Positions 35,301-46,302 of a DNA stretch of 64,000 nt are shown here, piece after piece. Numbering within the stretch: the first letter of the stretch is position 1; each line of letters opens with the position of its first letter. Source of the DNA: Cycas panzhihuaensis (taxonomy: Eukaryota > Cycadophyta). The position numbers and the translations under genes were made by a program. The stretch is taken from contig CM041465.1 of assembly GCA_023213395.1 (NCBI GenBank), forward strand, positions 83,831,741-83,895,740, written 5' to 3'. The notes under the pieces are model-generated. The model was not told the DNA's origin, did no database searches, and worked only from the letters and a program-made list of their open reading frames with translations.

Positions 35301-37832
35301 TGAAACGCTTTCCACGGGGTGGTGTCCCTATGTCTAGCAAAAGGGAGTGAAAGGTGCAAGGTCAAATTAAACTAAACAGCAAGGACTTCACCTCGCAGGG
35401 CATCCGTGTGCCAGAGTGTGGATTTAGAACTGTAGAGGTGCCTGGTTGCTTCCAGGTAGCCGTGCAAAGCGAGGCCTTCCTACCCCTCGGATGGCCGGAA
35501 AGAGGAGAAAGCACCTGGCGCGTTGCGTCTTCTCAAAGGAATGATAAGGCAACAAAGCGAGAAGGTAAGTAAAATAGCGTCTAGGCGTAGGCTAGAAGGG
35601 GGTACAACACAGGTAGCTCTAACACGATGTAAACAATTTAACTATGCTAAGCTAACCGATGGATAAAACAATGTGAAGTAAACACATATTCTTTTTTCCC
35701 TTTTTAATTCTTTACATGTTCCTAACTATACAAGCATGTGCATAAAAGACAACGGTGTAAAAGAAATATGTAGGGAATAAGAGAAGTACTTGGATTCAGC
35801 GTCCGAGTAAAGTGCTTCTCGTCCCTTTAGTTCCCACTCTTTTCTATTCCACTTGTTATGCATGCGATGTCAATCAGTGATAGTTACCGTAAGTAACTGA
35901 AGAGGGGCTAACTTATCTCCCCTTAAACATGCAAAAATAGAAAGTGAAAAAGAAGCAAAAAATGGGAAATAATAAGAAATGCACTAAATGTAGAACTAAC
36001 CTGCAATGGGTTTTGTTCCTCACGCAGCTCCACCAATGTGAGATCCTTCAAGCAAGTTAGGCGAGTATCTACCTCTCAAAAGAGGGGCCACAAAGTAGAC
36101 CGAATATAGATACTAAGCTCAAATGGAACTACATAAAACTAAGCTAAGCATCAATAAGTGATAATGTAAAGTAACAACATGTAACAAAATCACCCCCAGA
36201 TATATACCACAAGCAACACCCAAAAAAGAGAAGAGTATAGCCTTGGAATGGCTAACTCACCCACAAAGAATCTCCACGGAACTCGGAAAGGGGAAACGGG
36301 CTCACAAAAAGGTCACGGGATAGCAAATAGTAAGAAAGAAGGGAGCGATGGAAAGGTTTGGGCTTAAGTAGGGCCTAACACTGCCGGATGGAATTCTAGG
36401 ACTGGCGTGGCAACAGGTTGCCAACACTGGTTTTAGCTCTGAAACTGGATTCCCAAATCCCCTTAACCTGATTCCTAGGAAGACACTAAAGACAAAGGGA
36501 AAGAGAACAATGAACGGAACCCTTGGGGAGAAGGACATCAAGGGGGATGAAACCCCACCTTCCTCCCTCAAATCCTCTTTGTATTGCCCCTTTGCAACAG
36601 CCACCTAAGGATGGGTTGATTGAGATGGTTGGGAAAAGCAATAATATCTCAAAAAAATAAAGAAATGATGCCAACTAAGCACAATAATATGAAGGTATAT
36701 AAACTAAAAATTTATTCACCAAAACATAAAGAAACCAAAAAAATTACAAAGTAAAAGTAGAGAATACCTTGTTGTGGAAGAACCAAATATAAATTTACTG
36801 TTAAAAATAGCAGAGATAACCAGCATTGGGTGGATAATAGTGGCAAGTTTTTGGAAAGAAAGAACTATGGAAATATCTTTGTAAGTTTGGGCCCTTGGAA
36901 GTTGGTCTTTTTGGAGAGCTTTTGGTAGTAATCCTCCTTGAAGCCTTGGTCACCTACAAGAAGATGTAAAGCCTGCTGTTTGGAGCTGTGGGGGGCAGCA
37001 ATGGTCCCTGAAATCTAGCTTGTAGCAGTGTATCCTTCCTTGTAGCAGATTTCTGTGAATGTAGTGTATGTTTTTTATGTAAATTGAGCGAAAAGTTAGA
37101 AAAATGGGCAAAAGATCCTAAAATGAAGAGCAAAAACTCCCTTTATCCCTTGTTCACTGTAAGTGAACATTGGGGATGTCAGGGTGACACGAATCGATAG
37201 GCATCACATGGCAGTTCCACGAAAAAAGTGGAAACTATTGCGTGGTTCTCTTTTTTGAAATTCAAACAATCGTACCACAGTAAACATGGCGGTACCATGG
37301 CAAAAATCGTGATACTGCTAAGTTTACAGCGGTACGAGACTGGCAGCAAAAAAAGATTAAAAAAAAGCAAAAATAAAGGTTTTGGAGTTATTACTAAGGG
37401 TAAATTAGGCCTGAAACAACTGGGGGGAATACCCAGATGATGGGCAAGTAGCCAAAACAGTAAAATGGGTCTTAACTAAGGAATTAATCAGACTTAGAGG
37501 AGACCGCAACACGAGTAAAATGTCGTAACATGGGCAAACATGACTGGTTGAAGCATCCCAGGAGGTCGTGGAGACGATGTGGGTGGTTGTGCATCATATG
37601 GGGTGTAGCATTTGCTGAGGAATGCCCCTATTGTGAGTCGTCATAGGCTAATAGTATACTATAAGCACATGCAATATGATCAGGCAGAGATGTAATGGAT
37701 GCAGGCAGCCATATGTCAAGTAGTCTTACGCGAAATAATCTCAATCAAGCATGAGCAGGGAGAAGTGAGAACGTATACCTAAACATACCTGGGTCAATGT
37801 GTCTCGAGTCCATTCCCAATACCTAGGAAATA
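35301..37832 (-). repeat. Inner gypsy 5' LTR
   Basis: Minus strand: starts TATTTCCTAGG (G-to-A change in the usual TGTTTCC) and ends AAAGCGTTTCA. Direct repeat of 21433-23961. Confidence 0.92.
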
Positions 37833-37837
37833 GTTGC
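37833..37837. repeat. Inner gypsy target duplication, right (GTTGC)
   Basis: Directly abuts the LTR edge. Matches GCCGC at 21428-21432 except for two C/T differences. Confidence 0.75.
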
Positions 37838-38122
37838 CTTTTAATGGGCCACCTCGCTACTAGGCAATGCTCCTAGCGAGGCTGGTCTCCCTGCCGCTAG
37901 CATTCCAAGGATCTGTCGGATGTCCTTAGGTATTACCATAACATCCTCTACTTGGGGCAGATGGAACACATGCCTCCGCTTGTCCCTATGTGATACTATA
38001 TCCACTAGCAGTCTCTGATCTGACATATACTGAGGTGTCCTCACCACCTTTAGTAACCCGCATCTCCGCAGGACTCCTCTGTCCTCCCTGCTCATGATCT
38101 CCAAGAAACTCAACATAGCCAT
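37838..38122 (-). pseudogene. Antisense extra ORF of the outer gypsy, 5' part (plant-mobile-domain-like)
   Basis: Conserved Met at 38122-38120: MAMLSFLEIMSREDRGVLRR, then QRLLVDIVSHRDKRRHVFHL, VEDVMVIPKDIRQ and ILGMLAAGRPASLG. The open frame extends upstream to 38155, where GTAG may be a splice acceptor end (CATCCTGTAG). It ends at the inner gypsy insertion; the rest is at 21432-19883. This copy keeps Gln and Arg where the inner copy has two TAG stops, so the two together show the reading frame was once open. Confidence 0.65.
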
Positions 38123-39334
38123 GCCAACATTTTCACAGTTCTCCACTGTAGTCACTACCTACAGGATGCCATCAAATGCGTTAGTCCATAGTCAGCCTCG
38201 CCCTCGGCCTCTCAGGGCTCTCCCTCGGCCTCATCTGGTTGAGAATTGGAGACTCCTAGAGCCTCTTTTTCTTTTTTCCCACAGTCTACCTTTGCACTGT
38301 GCTAAACTTCATGGTACCACAGAGTTTAGTTAGGTTTGATAGGGCCCCACAGCAAAGATTGCGACACTACAATCTCTGAGGTAGTGTGAATGGCACCCCC
38401 CTAAAAGGGGGGGTTTTCCTGCCAAAAAAACTCAAAAATAGTCTTTTGGGTGGGCCCAATGGGGCCCACTGGGACTAGGGCTGCCTAATGCCCCAATCTT
38501 GCCTCTTTTTGGGTCCCATTCAGACTCCGAAAGGTCACTTTTTGCCCTTATGGGGCCCAAAACTACATAAAAAATTCACAAAAATCATTGAAATTTAAAT
38601 TACGATTTCGGGTTGGGTTTGGCGATCCACTCACTGGATTTGGTCTTGTGGTCATCATCTCGCCCTCCCGATCGCTCTGGTTGCCTCCTCGCCCTGATCC
38701 AATGGTTGGATCTCTCGTTGTATGTCCCAGAAATGGGGTAGTGCTCCGTTGCATAAGGGACGAGCTCTGGATTTCATACGAGAGCTCGTGAAAATGAAAT
38801 CCTTTTCATTCATTTTTCCTTATATAAACGGGGGCCCCGTTGGGCACTTCTTCCTTTTTTGCCCCTGAGGCAACCTTCAAGACCGCATTTTCACCCTGGC
38901 TAGCATTACTTTTTGGCCTAGTTCCTTTTCTTATCTCCATGGACTTATTTCAACCCATTTCCTTTGGCACATTAATGATGCCCTAAATGACTCATTTTTG
39001 TCGAAGCCCCTTTCATCTCGATTTATGTGCCACTCCCATGCATACCTGAGTTTATACTCATTTGGCTCATTTTTACTCTTGACACTCCTATAGGGAGTGT
39101 CCCCTCTAGCCGGGTGTCCCTTTGTGCTTCTTTATGCTAGTTTGGGCGCCCCGGGGCCCCTTTTTCGTCGGTTTCTTCTCTATTAGTGGGGTAGCCTTCC
39201 CTGCCTTCGGGTCACCTCATTGTTAGGCCTTCGTACCCCTTCACGGCCACTATCACTAGCAATACAGAGTCCTCTTCTCACCTCTTTTCCCAGTTTTATT
39301 ACACTTCTTCCCAGTAGAGAAGTCATTCTCATTC
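38123..39334. other. Intergenic interval between antisense ORF and aRNH, with candidate two-way promoter
   Basis: Conserved with 24764-26000 of the inner element. Centre: CCTTATATAAACGGGGGCCCCG at about 38818-38839, with TATATAA at 38821-38827. It is 514 bp upstream of the aRNH ATG and about 700 bp from the antisense Met on the other strand. A C-run/G-run (38397-38413) also recurs in the inner copy near 25703. No gene seen. Confidence 0.5.
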
Positions 39335-39757
39335 ATGGCTCTTTTCATTTTCACCAATGGCAGAAGCCGCGATAATCCTGGTCCTTCTGCCGCTGTGTGG
39401 ATACTCCGTGATTCCTCTAGGCATGACTGCCTGCACTCTGGAATCTTCCTTCCTGAGGCAACCAATAACAAAGCCGAGTACACAGCCATTATTGAAGCCC
39501 TCACTGATGTGTTACGTTTCCATCACGGACTTGTCATCCTTCTTTGCGACTCCCAAGTGGTGATGTCTCATCTCATCCAGGTCTACCAGGTATGGTGCCT
39601 ACGCTTGAGAGCCCTGGCATCGACCACGAGGTCACTATTAGCTCTCTTCCAGTCTGTTGACGTTCGCTATATTCCCCGGGCCCTCAACGCTAAGGCTGAT
39701 AGCCTTGTCTGCCTCATCCTTGAGTGTCACCTTCCTCTTCTTAGCGACTACCTTTGA
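39335..39757 (+). CDS. Archaeal-type RNase H (aRNH) ORF of the outer gypsy
   Basis: Uninterrupted 140-codon ORF from the ATG at 39335 to a stop at 39755. Motif order: MALFIFTNGRSRDNPGPSAA, TNNKAEYTAIIEAL, VILLCDSQVVMSHLI, ALNAKADSL. It is full length for an RNase HI domain. The first catalytic Asp (FTDGG in the inner copy) is Asn here, so cleavage activity is probably lost although the frame is open; Glu and the later two Asp remain. Lies about 350 bp before the 3' LTR, in sense with the element. Confidence 0.8.
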   Translation: MALFIFTNGRSRDNPGPSAAVWILRDSSRHDCLHSGIFLPEATNNKAEYTAIIEALTDVLRFHHGLVILLCDSQVVMSHLIQVYQVWCLRLRALASTTRSLLALFQSVDVRYIPRALNAKADSLVCLILECHLPLLSDYL

Positions 39758-40103
39758 GAGACTTGCTTGGCCTACCCGTTGCCTAGGTCTCTGGCTGTCT
39801 TTCTCTCAGCTCATTTGTCTAGCCAGTTGGTTGCCCTTACATTATCCATTGCATTTTAATGATGAGGGCATCCCCCTTTTTCGTTCATTTCATCTCTAGG
39901 TCAATTTTTAGGTGACACATCACCAGCCCCTATGTTGTCCTCATCTCCGTCTCCCTTGTCCACGCATTCCTCAATGACACCTGCCAACACCCTTGGTCCA
40001 TATTCTGTTCATGATTTATATATATACACATGTGCTACTAATAGTTTTTGGTTGCCAACATTCGCCATCATGCCACGCTTCTGAGCGGTGAGGCTCTGCT
40101 GCT

Positions 40104-40113
40104 AAGGGGGCAG
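40104..40113 (+). other. Outer gypsy polypurine tract
   Basis: AAGGGGGCAG directly before TGTTTCC of the 3' LTR. Confidence 0.8.
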
Positions 40114-42702
40114 TGTTTCCAGGCTACCGGGAATGGACTTGAGATGGGTTGACTCAAGTAAAGATAGGTATATACTTCTCACCTTCGGCTATCACTTGCT
40201 AAGAGTTGTTTAGAGTGTTGTTTGATGCATACTTGCTTGCCGCTTATGCGATCACATTGCTTTCTTGCCTGATCACATTGCTTGTGCCTACTGCATATTA
40301 TTCAACCTATGACGACCCACTATGGGGCACTCCTTAGCGAGTCATACACCCCATATGGTACTTAGCTACCCGCAACACCTCCACAACTCCTCAAACACTG
40401 CCGTTGGTCACGACCTGCTCACGTCAATGCTCCTGTCATCACTTGAGTCTCCTTCTTGGTATGATAGGACCCCCTCCCCCCCCTCCCGAGACTTGTTTCT
40501 CTCTGTTGGCCACTTGCGAGCCACCTGGTCATGAGCTCCCAGCCTGCCCAGCCTCTGCACACCCCTTAGTTTGGCTCTAGGCTTCAGTTCTGCCTTAATT
40601 TTGATTTTTGGTCCTGCACCACTGCAAACTTAGTGGTACAATAAAGTTTGCTGCGGTGCGACTATTTAAACACATTTTTTAAAACCACCTCAATGATTCT
40701 CGCTCTTTCTGTAGAATCGCCACGTGGTGCCCTCGGGCACTCACCCCCACCATAACCCTAAATGTATGTTTAGGGTTAGGGTGAGTATAAAACTAAAAAA
40801 CTAAGCCATTTGCTCCTTCTTCTTGGTTCATTTTTTGCTCTCTACTCCAGCTCTCACTCCATAACTGTCACAAGACCTGCTCCTCTGCTTTGGCTCCTCT
40901 TCCATAGGACACCTGCTGCATCTCAGGCCTTGCTCCAGCAGCTTTAGGCTCCCTTTTTGTAGGTCTATATCATGGAGGAAGAATACTCACAGCATCTCAA
41001 CAAGCAAGCTCCAAGATCTCAGAGTTGCATCCACGTTTGCCTCCCCTTCAGCCTAGGTCTAAAAAGCTTATTTGGCACAAGCTTTTCCTCCTAATTTCTG
41101 GTAGAATCAAGCTCTTTCCTTCTGCTGCAAGATACCCCTTTAATAGTCCTTTACGTTTCTTGGCTTTTTCCTTTCTTTTATGAGCAGTGTTGAGTCATTC
41201 TTTACTCCTATCTTTGCATTTCATAGGAGTTTGCATGTTGCTCCTTATTTTGTAGTACTTCTCCTCTCCTTTCCTGCAAGCTCACTCTAAGGTGGTTGTG
41301 CAAGAGGGCTACATAAGGATGGGTGGAGGAAGAAAGGCATGATCATTCCCCTTGTTGGCCTTCTCCCCAAGGGTTTTACCTTTCCCTTCCTTCCTCTTTC
41401 ATTTCATGCCTCTCTTTGGAGCTGGGCCAGGGATATTGATAGCTTATTTCTAGTTTTGAAACAGCATTGGTAGCCCTTGCCACATTGGTCTCAGACCTGT
41501 ACTCCCAGGTTTTAGGCATCACATAAGCCCCCAAACTCATCTCGGTCGATTTGTGATCCTTGGCTTGCCCCAACCTGACGATTTGCTGCTCATAGCACTT
41601 TGTCTCTTGGGTTTGTCTATGCACCATTTTGTTGGTTTATGACCTCCTTTGTTTGTTGTCCCACACAGCCATTACATCTTGGTTTCCCCCCATTGAGGCT
41701 ACATGGAGGTACTTGTGGGTGAGTTGGCCATTCTGAGCCTAACTTCTTCATCTTGGTCACTATTTGGTGTTACTTTGGTTTGAGTCTTGCTTGGAGGTTT
41801 TGGAGTAGAGTGTAATATTTCTTTAACTTGATTTATTATTTACTTCTTGTATTCATATATATATTAGACATATTTGGCAACCCCCTCTTCCAGGAGGGAG
41901 AAACTTTTGTTTTATGATTGGTAGGTTTGCGGTAATAGAAGTATAAAGGAGGCAAACTTCTTGACAGGTTAGTCTCTAGCTAGTAGTGCTTTCGTTTTCC
42001 TTCGTTGCTCTTTTTATTGCTTTGCTTTTATATGATTGGGGAAGGTAAAGTAGCCCCTCGTCCGTTCATGGCAACCATCGTCGGCTGGCCCCTCACCCAC
42101 GCGGCAAGTTCAAGTGGACGAGTGTGTAAAGAGTGGAAAGTCACAACATCCCAACCACACTTCTTTTCTAGGTATTCCTTGTCCCCTTTTTTGTCCTTTT
42201 CTACTGTGTTTCTTTTATGCACATGTCACATGCTAAACACACATAAGAAATAAAAAGGGAAAGAACTCATTCTTGCATTTACGATTTCTTTTTATAGTTG
42301 TTTATATCGTGTCTAGATAGGACTTAGGTGTAAGCCACCCATTCCTTACACCCCATCTAGTCCACATGTAGGACATCATATCTTACACACATTTGCTCGT
42401 ACATTGCCTTCTCCCTCCTGTGAGAAGATGCAACTTCCTAGGGTCCCTCTTCCTCTTCCCAGCCATCCAAGGGGTAGGAGGGCCTCCTCTTTTGGGATGA
42501 CCCAAGGCCTTGCCTTACATCCTTTCCAAAGATTGCCCTAAGGTAATTAGGCACCATTCGTGGGTCCTAAATCTGTGCTCCGGTGCATGGACGCCCTGCA
42601 TGGTGTTCCTTCTTACTATTAAGGTCCTATTTATAGCCTGATTGCACCTTAGTTTGTTGCACCCTTCTAAGTATAGAAGACCATCCGGTAGATGCGATTC
42701 CA
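40114..42702 (+). repeat. Outer gypsy 3' LTR
   Basis: Starts TGTTTCCAGG and ends GATGCGATTCCA, then GCTTC. Carries the conserved telo-box palindrome (arms 40754-40762 and 40769-40777) and TATAAAA at 40786. Confidence 0.93.
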
Positions 42703-42707
42703 GCTTC
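42703..42707. repeat. Outer gypsy target duplication, right (GCTTC)
   Basis: Exact match to 12743-12747. Confidence 0.9.
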
Positions 42708-43092
42708 AGAGGATGGTGAGCTAGTTAGGTGAAAAAGTTTACCATCAAGAATTTTGGTCATAACTATAGCATTTGAAGGAGGGTGAATGACACAAAGTGT
42801 TTGATTGTTTGCAGTTATACTCAGATCAAATCTATACGAGATAAGGGTGGACAGGGAGAGCAGATTCTGCTTCAGAGTAGGAATATATAAAACATCAATA
42901 AGTGTAAAATCTGGAAGGCTTGGGAGTTTCAGGTAAATAGTTCCAAGTCCTTCAACTGGTTGAGATTATTTATCAACCATGTGTACAACACCTTGAATTT
43001 CAAAGTTAAAATCTTAAAAGAACTGGCGATGACAATTCATGTGTTGTGTTGCTCCAGTATTCATGATCCATGATGAAGTATTTGAGGTGGCA
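42708..43092 (-). pseudogene. Copia-3 protease (cut by outer gypsy)
   Basis: The active-site segment reads WIMNTGATQHMNCH; copia has D-S/T-G-A, so the catalytic Asp is Asn. Downstream: QPVEGLGTIYLKLPSL, FTLIDVLYIPTLKQNLLSLS, the usual copia protease tail. The reading frame stops at 42708 at the gypsy junction and resumes at 12747. Confidence 0.85.
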
Positions 43093-44263
43093 CTATTGTA
43101 ACTCCAAGTGGTAAAGGAAAAAGTGAATAAGCATAACCACAATGAGCCTCAATATACTTAGTGGATCTATCAACAACATTTGATGAAGTGGTTCTAATTC
43201 TTTGAAGGTGTGCATGAGCAAATTGCGTTCCACCAAAATCATCTTCAAAAGAAGTATTATCAACATTATATATACCATGGTGCTATTGATAACTTGGTAG
43301 TTTATTGGTGGAAGTTCTATAATTCTTGGCATAATATCCTTTTCTATTACATCTTTGGCACATAATTGTTTGATTTCCAGTCTAAGTATTGGGCTGGTTG
43401 GATTGTCTCTGATTACTGGATCTAGGTCTAGGTTGATTATTTTGGCCTTCACCTTGAGACTGATTTTTTTGGAGTTGAGGAGCCTATTGACTAAGAGGAC
43501 ATTATCCTTGTTGCCTACCTCTTCCTCTTCCACAGGAATTACCACCTCTACGAGAGTATTGACCTTGATTTTTAGTATAACAAAGATCTTCTTCCACTTT
43601 AAAAGCAACATTAACTAGATCTGATATAGTGGCAAAGTTGGTATCAAAGGTCTTATAAGATTCAATTAACTTATTAGCAAGATCCTCAAAGTTTAGGGTC
43701 TTCAAAGTGACACTAGATTGAAGACTTTCCAATAGATTTTTGTAATCTGGGATATGGAGATATGAATGAATTAAGAAAGCCCATGTAATGCATTGAGTTT
43801 TAAAATCTTTATCAATAGCTTGCTTGATTGGATGAAGGAGATTGATTATCTCACTTGTGTGTCCTTTCTGCATTTTCAATTTGTTCATCTTCAGCACTAA
43901 ATGAACAAATTCTAAGTCTAATTTAGTGTCAAAGTTCTTCTTAAGAACTTTCCATATTGTATCATGTACAACTTCATCAATGAGATTATGCAAGGAATAA
44001 TCAATGACAAGTAGTATCCCTACACAGAATTTACCATCATCAAGTTCCCATTGGTGTTTAGTTGTAGCTTTAGTGGAATCAGTTGGAGCACCTCCTCCAG
44101 AAGAAGTTAGGGTAGTTGTAGCTACAATAGATGGTGTAGGTTGTAAGTGATCTCTTCATATACCTTCATACTTTGTAACATTTCTGATACCAATGAACCA
44201 CATGTCCCAATTTTCTTTCCTTTTTAAAATGTTGTTCACATTTTGCTTGAACTGTAAAGACAT
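43093..44263 (-). pseudogene. Copia-3 gag
   Basis: The ATG at 44263-44261 begins MSLQFKQNVNNILKRKENWD. The central capsid part is open from 43993 to 43502: VHDTIWKVLKKNFD, LEFVHLVLKMNKLKMQKG, INLLHPIKQAIDKDF, LENLLESLQSS-like text and a Gly/Arg-rich tail (GGNSCGRGRGRQQG). A zinc knuckle near 43360-43310 reads CQRCNRKGYYAKNYR, where C-X2-C is kept but His and the last Cys are both Tyr. Few stops. Gag packages element RNA; RNA binding would be impaired here. Confidence 0.83.
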
Positions 44264-46288
44264 GGTGTCTTTTTAGAAGGGAAGAAATGAATAAGGGATT
44301 AAAAAAAAAAAGTGATAGCAATAAATAACCAATCACTATTTACAAATGGGAAATGTAATGAAGTAGTGTAGTAGAAGGAAGAAGAAGTGAGAATGGTTGC
44401 TCAAAGATGAAGGGAGCAACTTAGAGAAAGTCACCAACACTTGTGATAAATATTAACCTAACGCAGTAGGAATATGAGAAGCACTATGATAAAAATTGGC
44501 CACTAACACTTGTAGAAAATATTAACCTGATGCAGCAGGAATATGAAAAGCACTATGATTGTGATTACACTATGGATCACTTTTTATAAATAAGTAAGTG
44601 ATCAATATTTAAGATTATAGGCCAATGTAGAATCTGACATCATTGGGTTTACACAACTTGAAACTCAAATGTAGGATGTGTAATCAACCCAATAACCTCT
44701 AAATTGTGTCCAACATGTAGTTGAGATTGTTGAATGGATGCTTAGGCTTCAAGTAGAATTAAGTTTGCCTTCACCCACGATACCTGCAATTGTACTTGGA
44801 GATGAAATCCAAGTCACAACGGAGTCCAAGTACTCCCAATCCTCACCCAGTTCACCAATGAGAAGCTATATACCTCCTCTAAATAGTAGTATATGCATAC
44901 CCATGGCTATGATGGATATTGAATTATGTATATTTTAATCTTGTATTAAAGTTTTAGTTTTCTTAGTTGGTTATCAGGATGATCCCTGATTGAAGCACGA
45001 TGGTGTGGCTAACCAAACCTCACCAATATTCTAGTTTAGTCCAGTCCCAACTTGAAACCTACACCTCCTTTATGGCATAGAATTCTGCCAACCAAGGTAT
45101 CTCAGCCTTGGTAAGTGTGTGAACAGGTATAAGATGGTGGAAAATAGTATACATGATGCGTTCCTTTTAGGAAGAGTGAAAATATTATCGAATTGCATCA
45201 AACGTACATTTAACTAAAAATAGAATGCTTACTTGGAGTGCTTGCTTGAAGTGTCTTTAGAGTGCTTACTTTAAGTGATTTTAGAGTATTGAAATGCAAT
45301 GCTAATAAGTGAGTGAGGACATCAGATATTTCTCTAATCCAGGTGTTTTTTTCTCACTTTTACAATGGGCTTTTAAGTCTTATAAAAAGAAGGAAGAAAT
45401 TTTCTTCATTTTTTTTTTTTTTGTTAATACAAAAGAAAATAGTCTTCACTAAATTGGCCATAACTTTCTCCCATGGTGTCGAAATGGAGTTCCAAATTCT
45501 GTACTGTAAACGAGACTTAGAGCTTCATCTTGAGGAAGTAGAATCAGGTCCAAATGAGTTCTAGAAAGTTTTTAGAAACCCCGCAAAGTTAGGAAATTAT
45601 GTTTTTCTTGAATTCTTACTAAAAATAACTGTTATTCACTAAAATAGCAATAACTTCCTTATACGACATCCAAATTAGGTGTTGATTTTTGTGCTGGAAA
45701 GTAGACCTAGAGCTTCATCTTTGAAGATTGGAATCACATCAATTAGAGCTCTATAGAAGATTCTACAGACCTGTGAAGTTCAGCAATCAAATTGTATTTC
45801 TACAGAAATTTTAGCTTGCTAATATTTCATCAACACATGATACCATATGAAATTTCCATCATTTTTTAATCACCAGGATCCCAATACGGGCAAGGTGAGA
45901 GAATATAATGATGTATATTTTAAATGGCTTAAAATTCTTAAAAAAAAAAAGGGTAAAACCTCTCTTTACAATCATTCTTCTAAATGTTGAAAAATTTTCA
46001 GTAGCATTTCCCCTTATTAAATGGACAAAAAGAGGGAAAAGAAAAAGAAGAATGAGATAACATGAATGGCCACCAAAGTATTGGAATCCTTGGGCCTTAT
46101 AAGTCCTTATATTATGCTTCCAAACTTATAAAAGAGAAAGGAAAAGTAAATAATACAAAATTTACTATCATAATAACTTTAAAATATTTCTAAATTTACT
46201 TTCACAAACTCCTTGACCACATGGATTGTGGGGGAGAAAGAAGTGATGGCTCCATTGCAAATGTAAGTGAGGAATATGAAGGAAGTAA
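44264..46288 (-). other. Unusually long Copia-3 leader (about 2 kb)
   Basis: No gene recognised. Contains a 69-bp tandem duplication (44433-44501 and 44502-44568), a poly-T run (45409-45423), and two related modules about 200 bp apart on the plus strand (near 45451 and 45651) sharing ATAACTT and AGAGCTTCATCTT. Copia leaders are usually much shorter, so an unidentified insertion may be hidden here. Confidence 0.5.
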
Positions 46289-46300
46289 GCTCTAGTACCA
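46289..46300 (-). other. Copia-3 primer-binding site
   Basis: Minus strand TGGTACTAGAGC, close to the usual initiator-Met-tRNA site TGGTATCAGAGC, two bases inside the 5' LTR edge. Confidence 0.8.
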
Positions 46301-46302
46301 CA

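Larger units (their letters stand above)
21433..37832 (-). mobile_element. Inner Tat-like gypsy element with full pol, antisense ORF and extra RNase H
   Basis: LTRs at 21433-23961 and 35301-37832 (2529 and 2532 bp); total 16,400 bp, transcribed right to left. Order: LTR, primer site, gag, protease, RT, RNase H, integrase, antisense ORF, archaeal-type RNase H, LTR. Gag domain through RNase H mostly share one reading frame with few stops. LTR starts and the whole 3' module are homologous to the outer element, so this is an autonomous-type relative that inserted into the outer element's antisense gene. Confidence 0.92.
12748..42702 (+). mobile_element. Outer Tat-like gypsy element, pol-less, with inner element nested
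   Basis: LTRs of 2598 and 2589 bp (12748-15345, 40114-42702), each beginning TGTTTCC and ending GATGCGATTCCA, are flanked by GCTTC. Without the inner element the outer one is about 13.55 kb. In order it holds: LTR, primer site, gag, protease, a diverged tail, an antisense extra ORF, an archaeal-type RNase H ORF, polypurine tract, LTR. RT, the usual RNase H and integrase are absent: sequence jumps from past the protease to a segment that in the inner relative lies just after integrase. It would have needed enzymes from a partner element. Confidence 0.92.

Noticed and set aside
39335-39757. Host RNase H gene
   Set aside because: Lies in the same place before the 3' LTR in two related elements and shares their divergence.
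44738-44938. 66-codon plus-strand frame in the Copia-3 leader
   Set aside because: Low complexity, no family resemblance, no conserved partner in the window.
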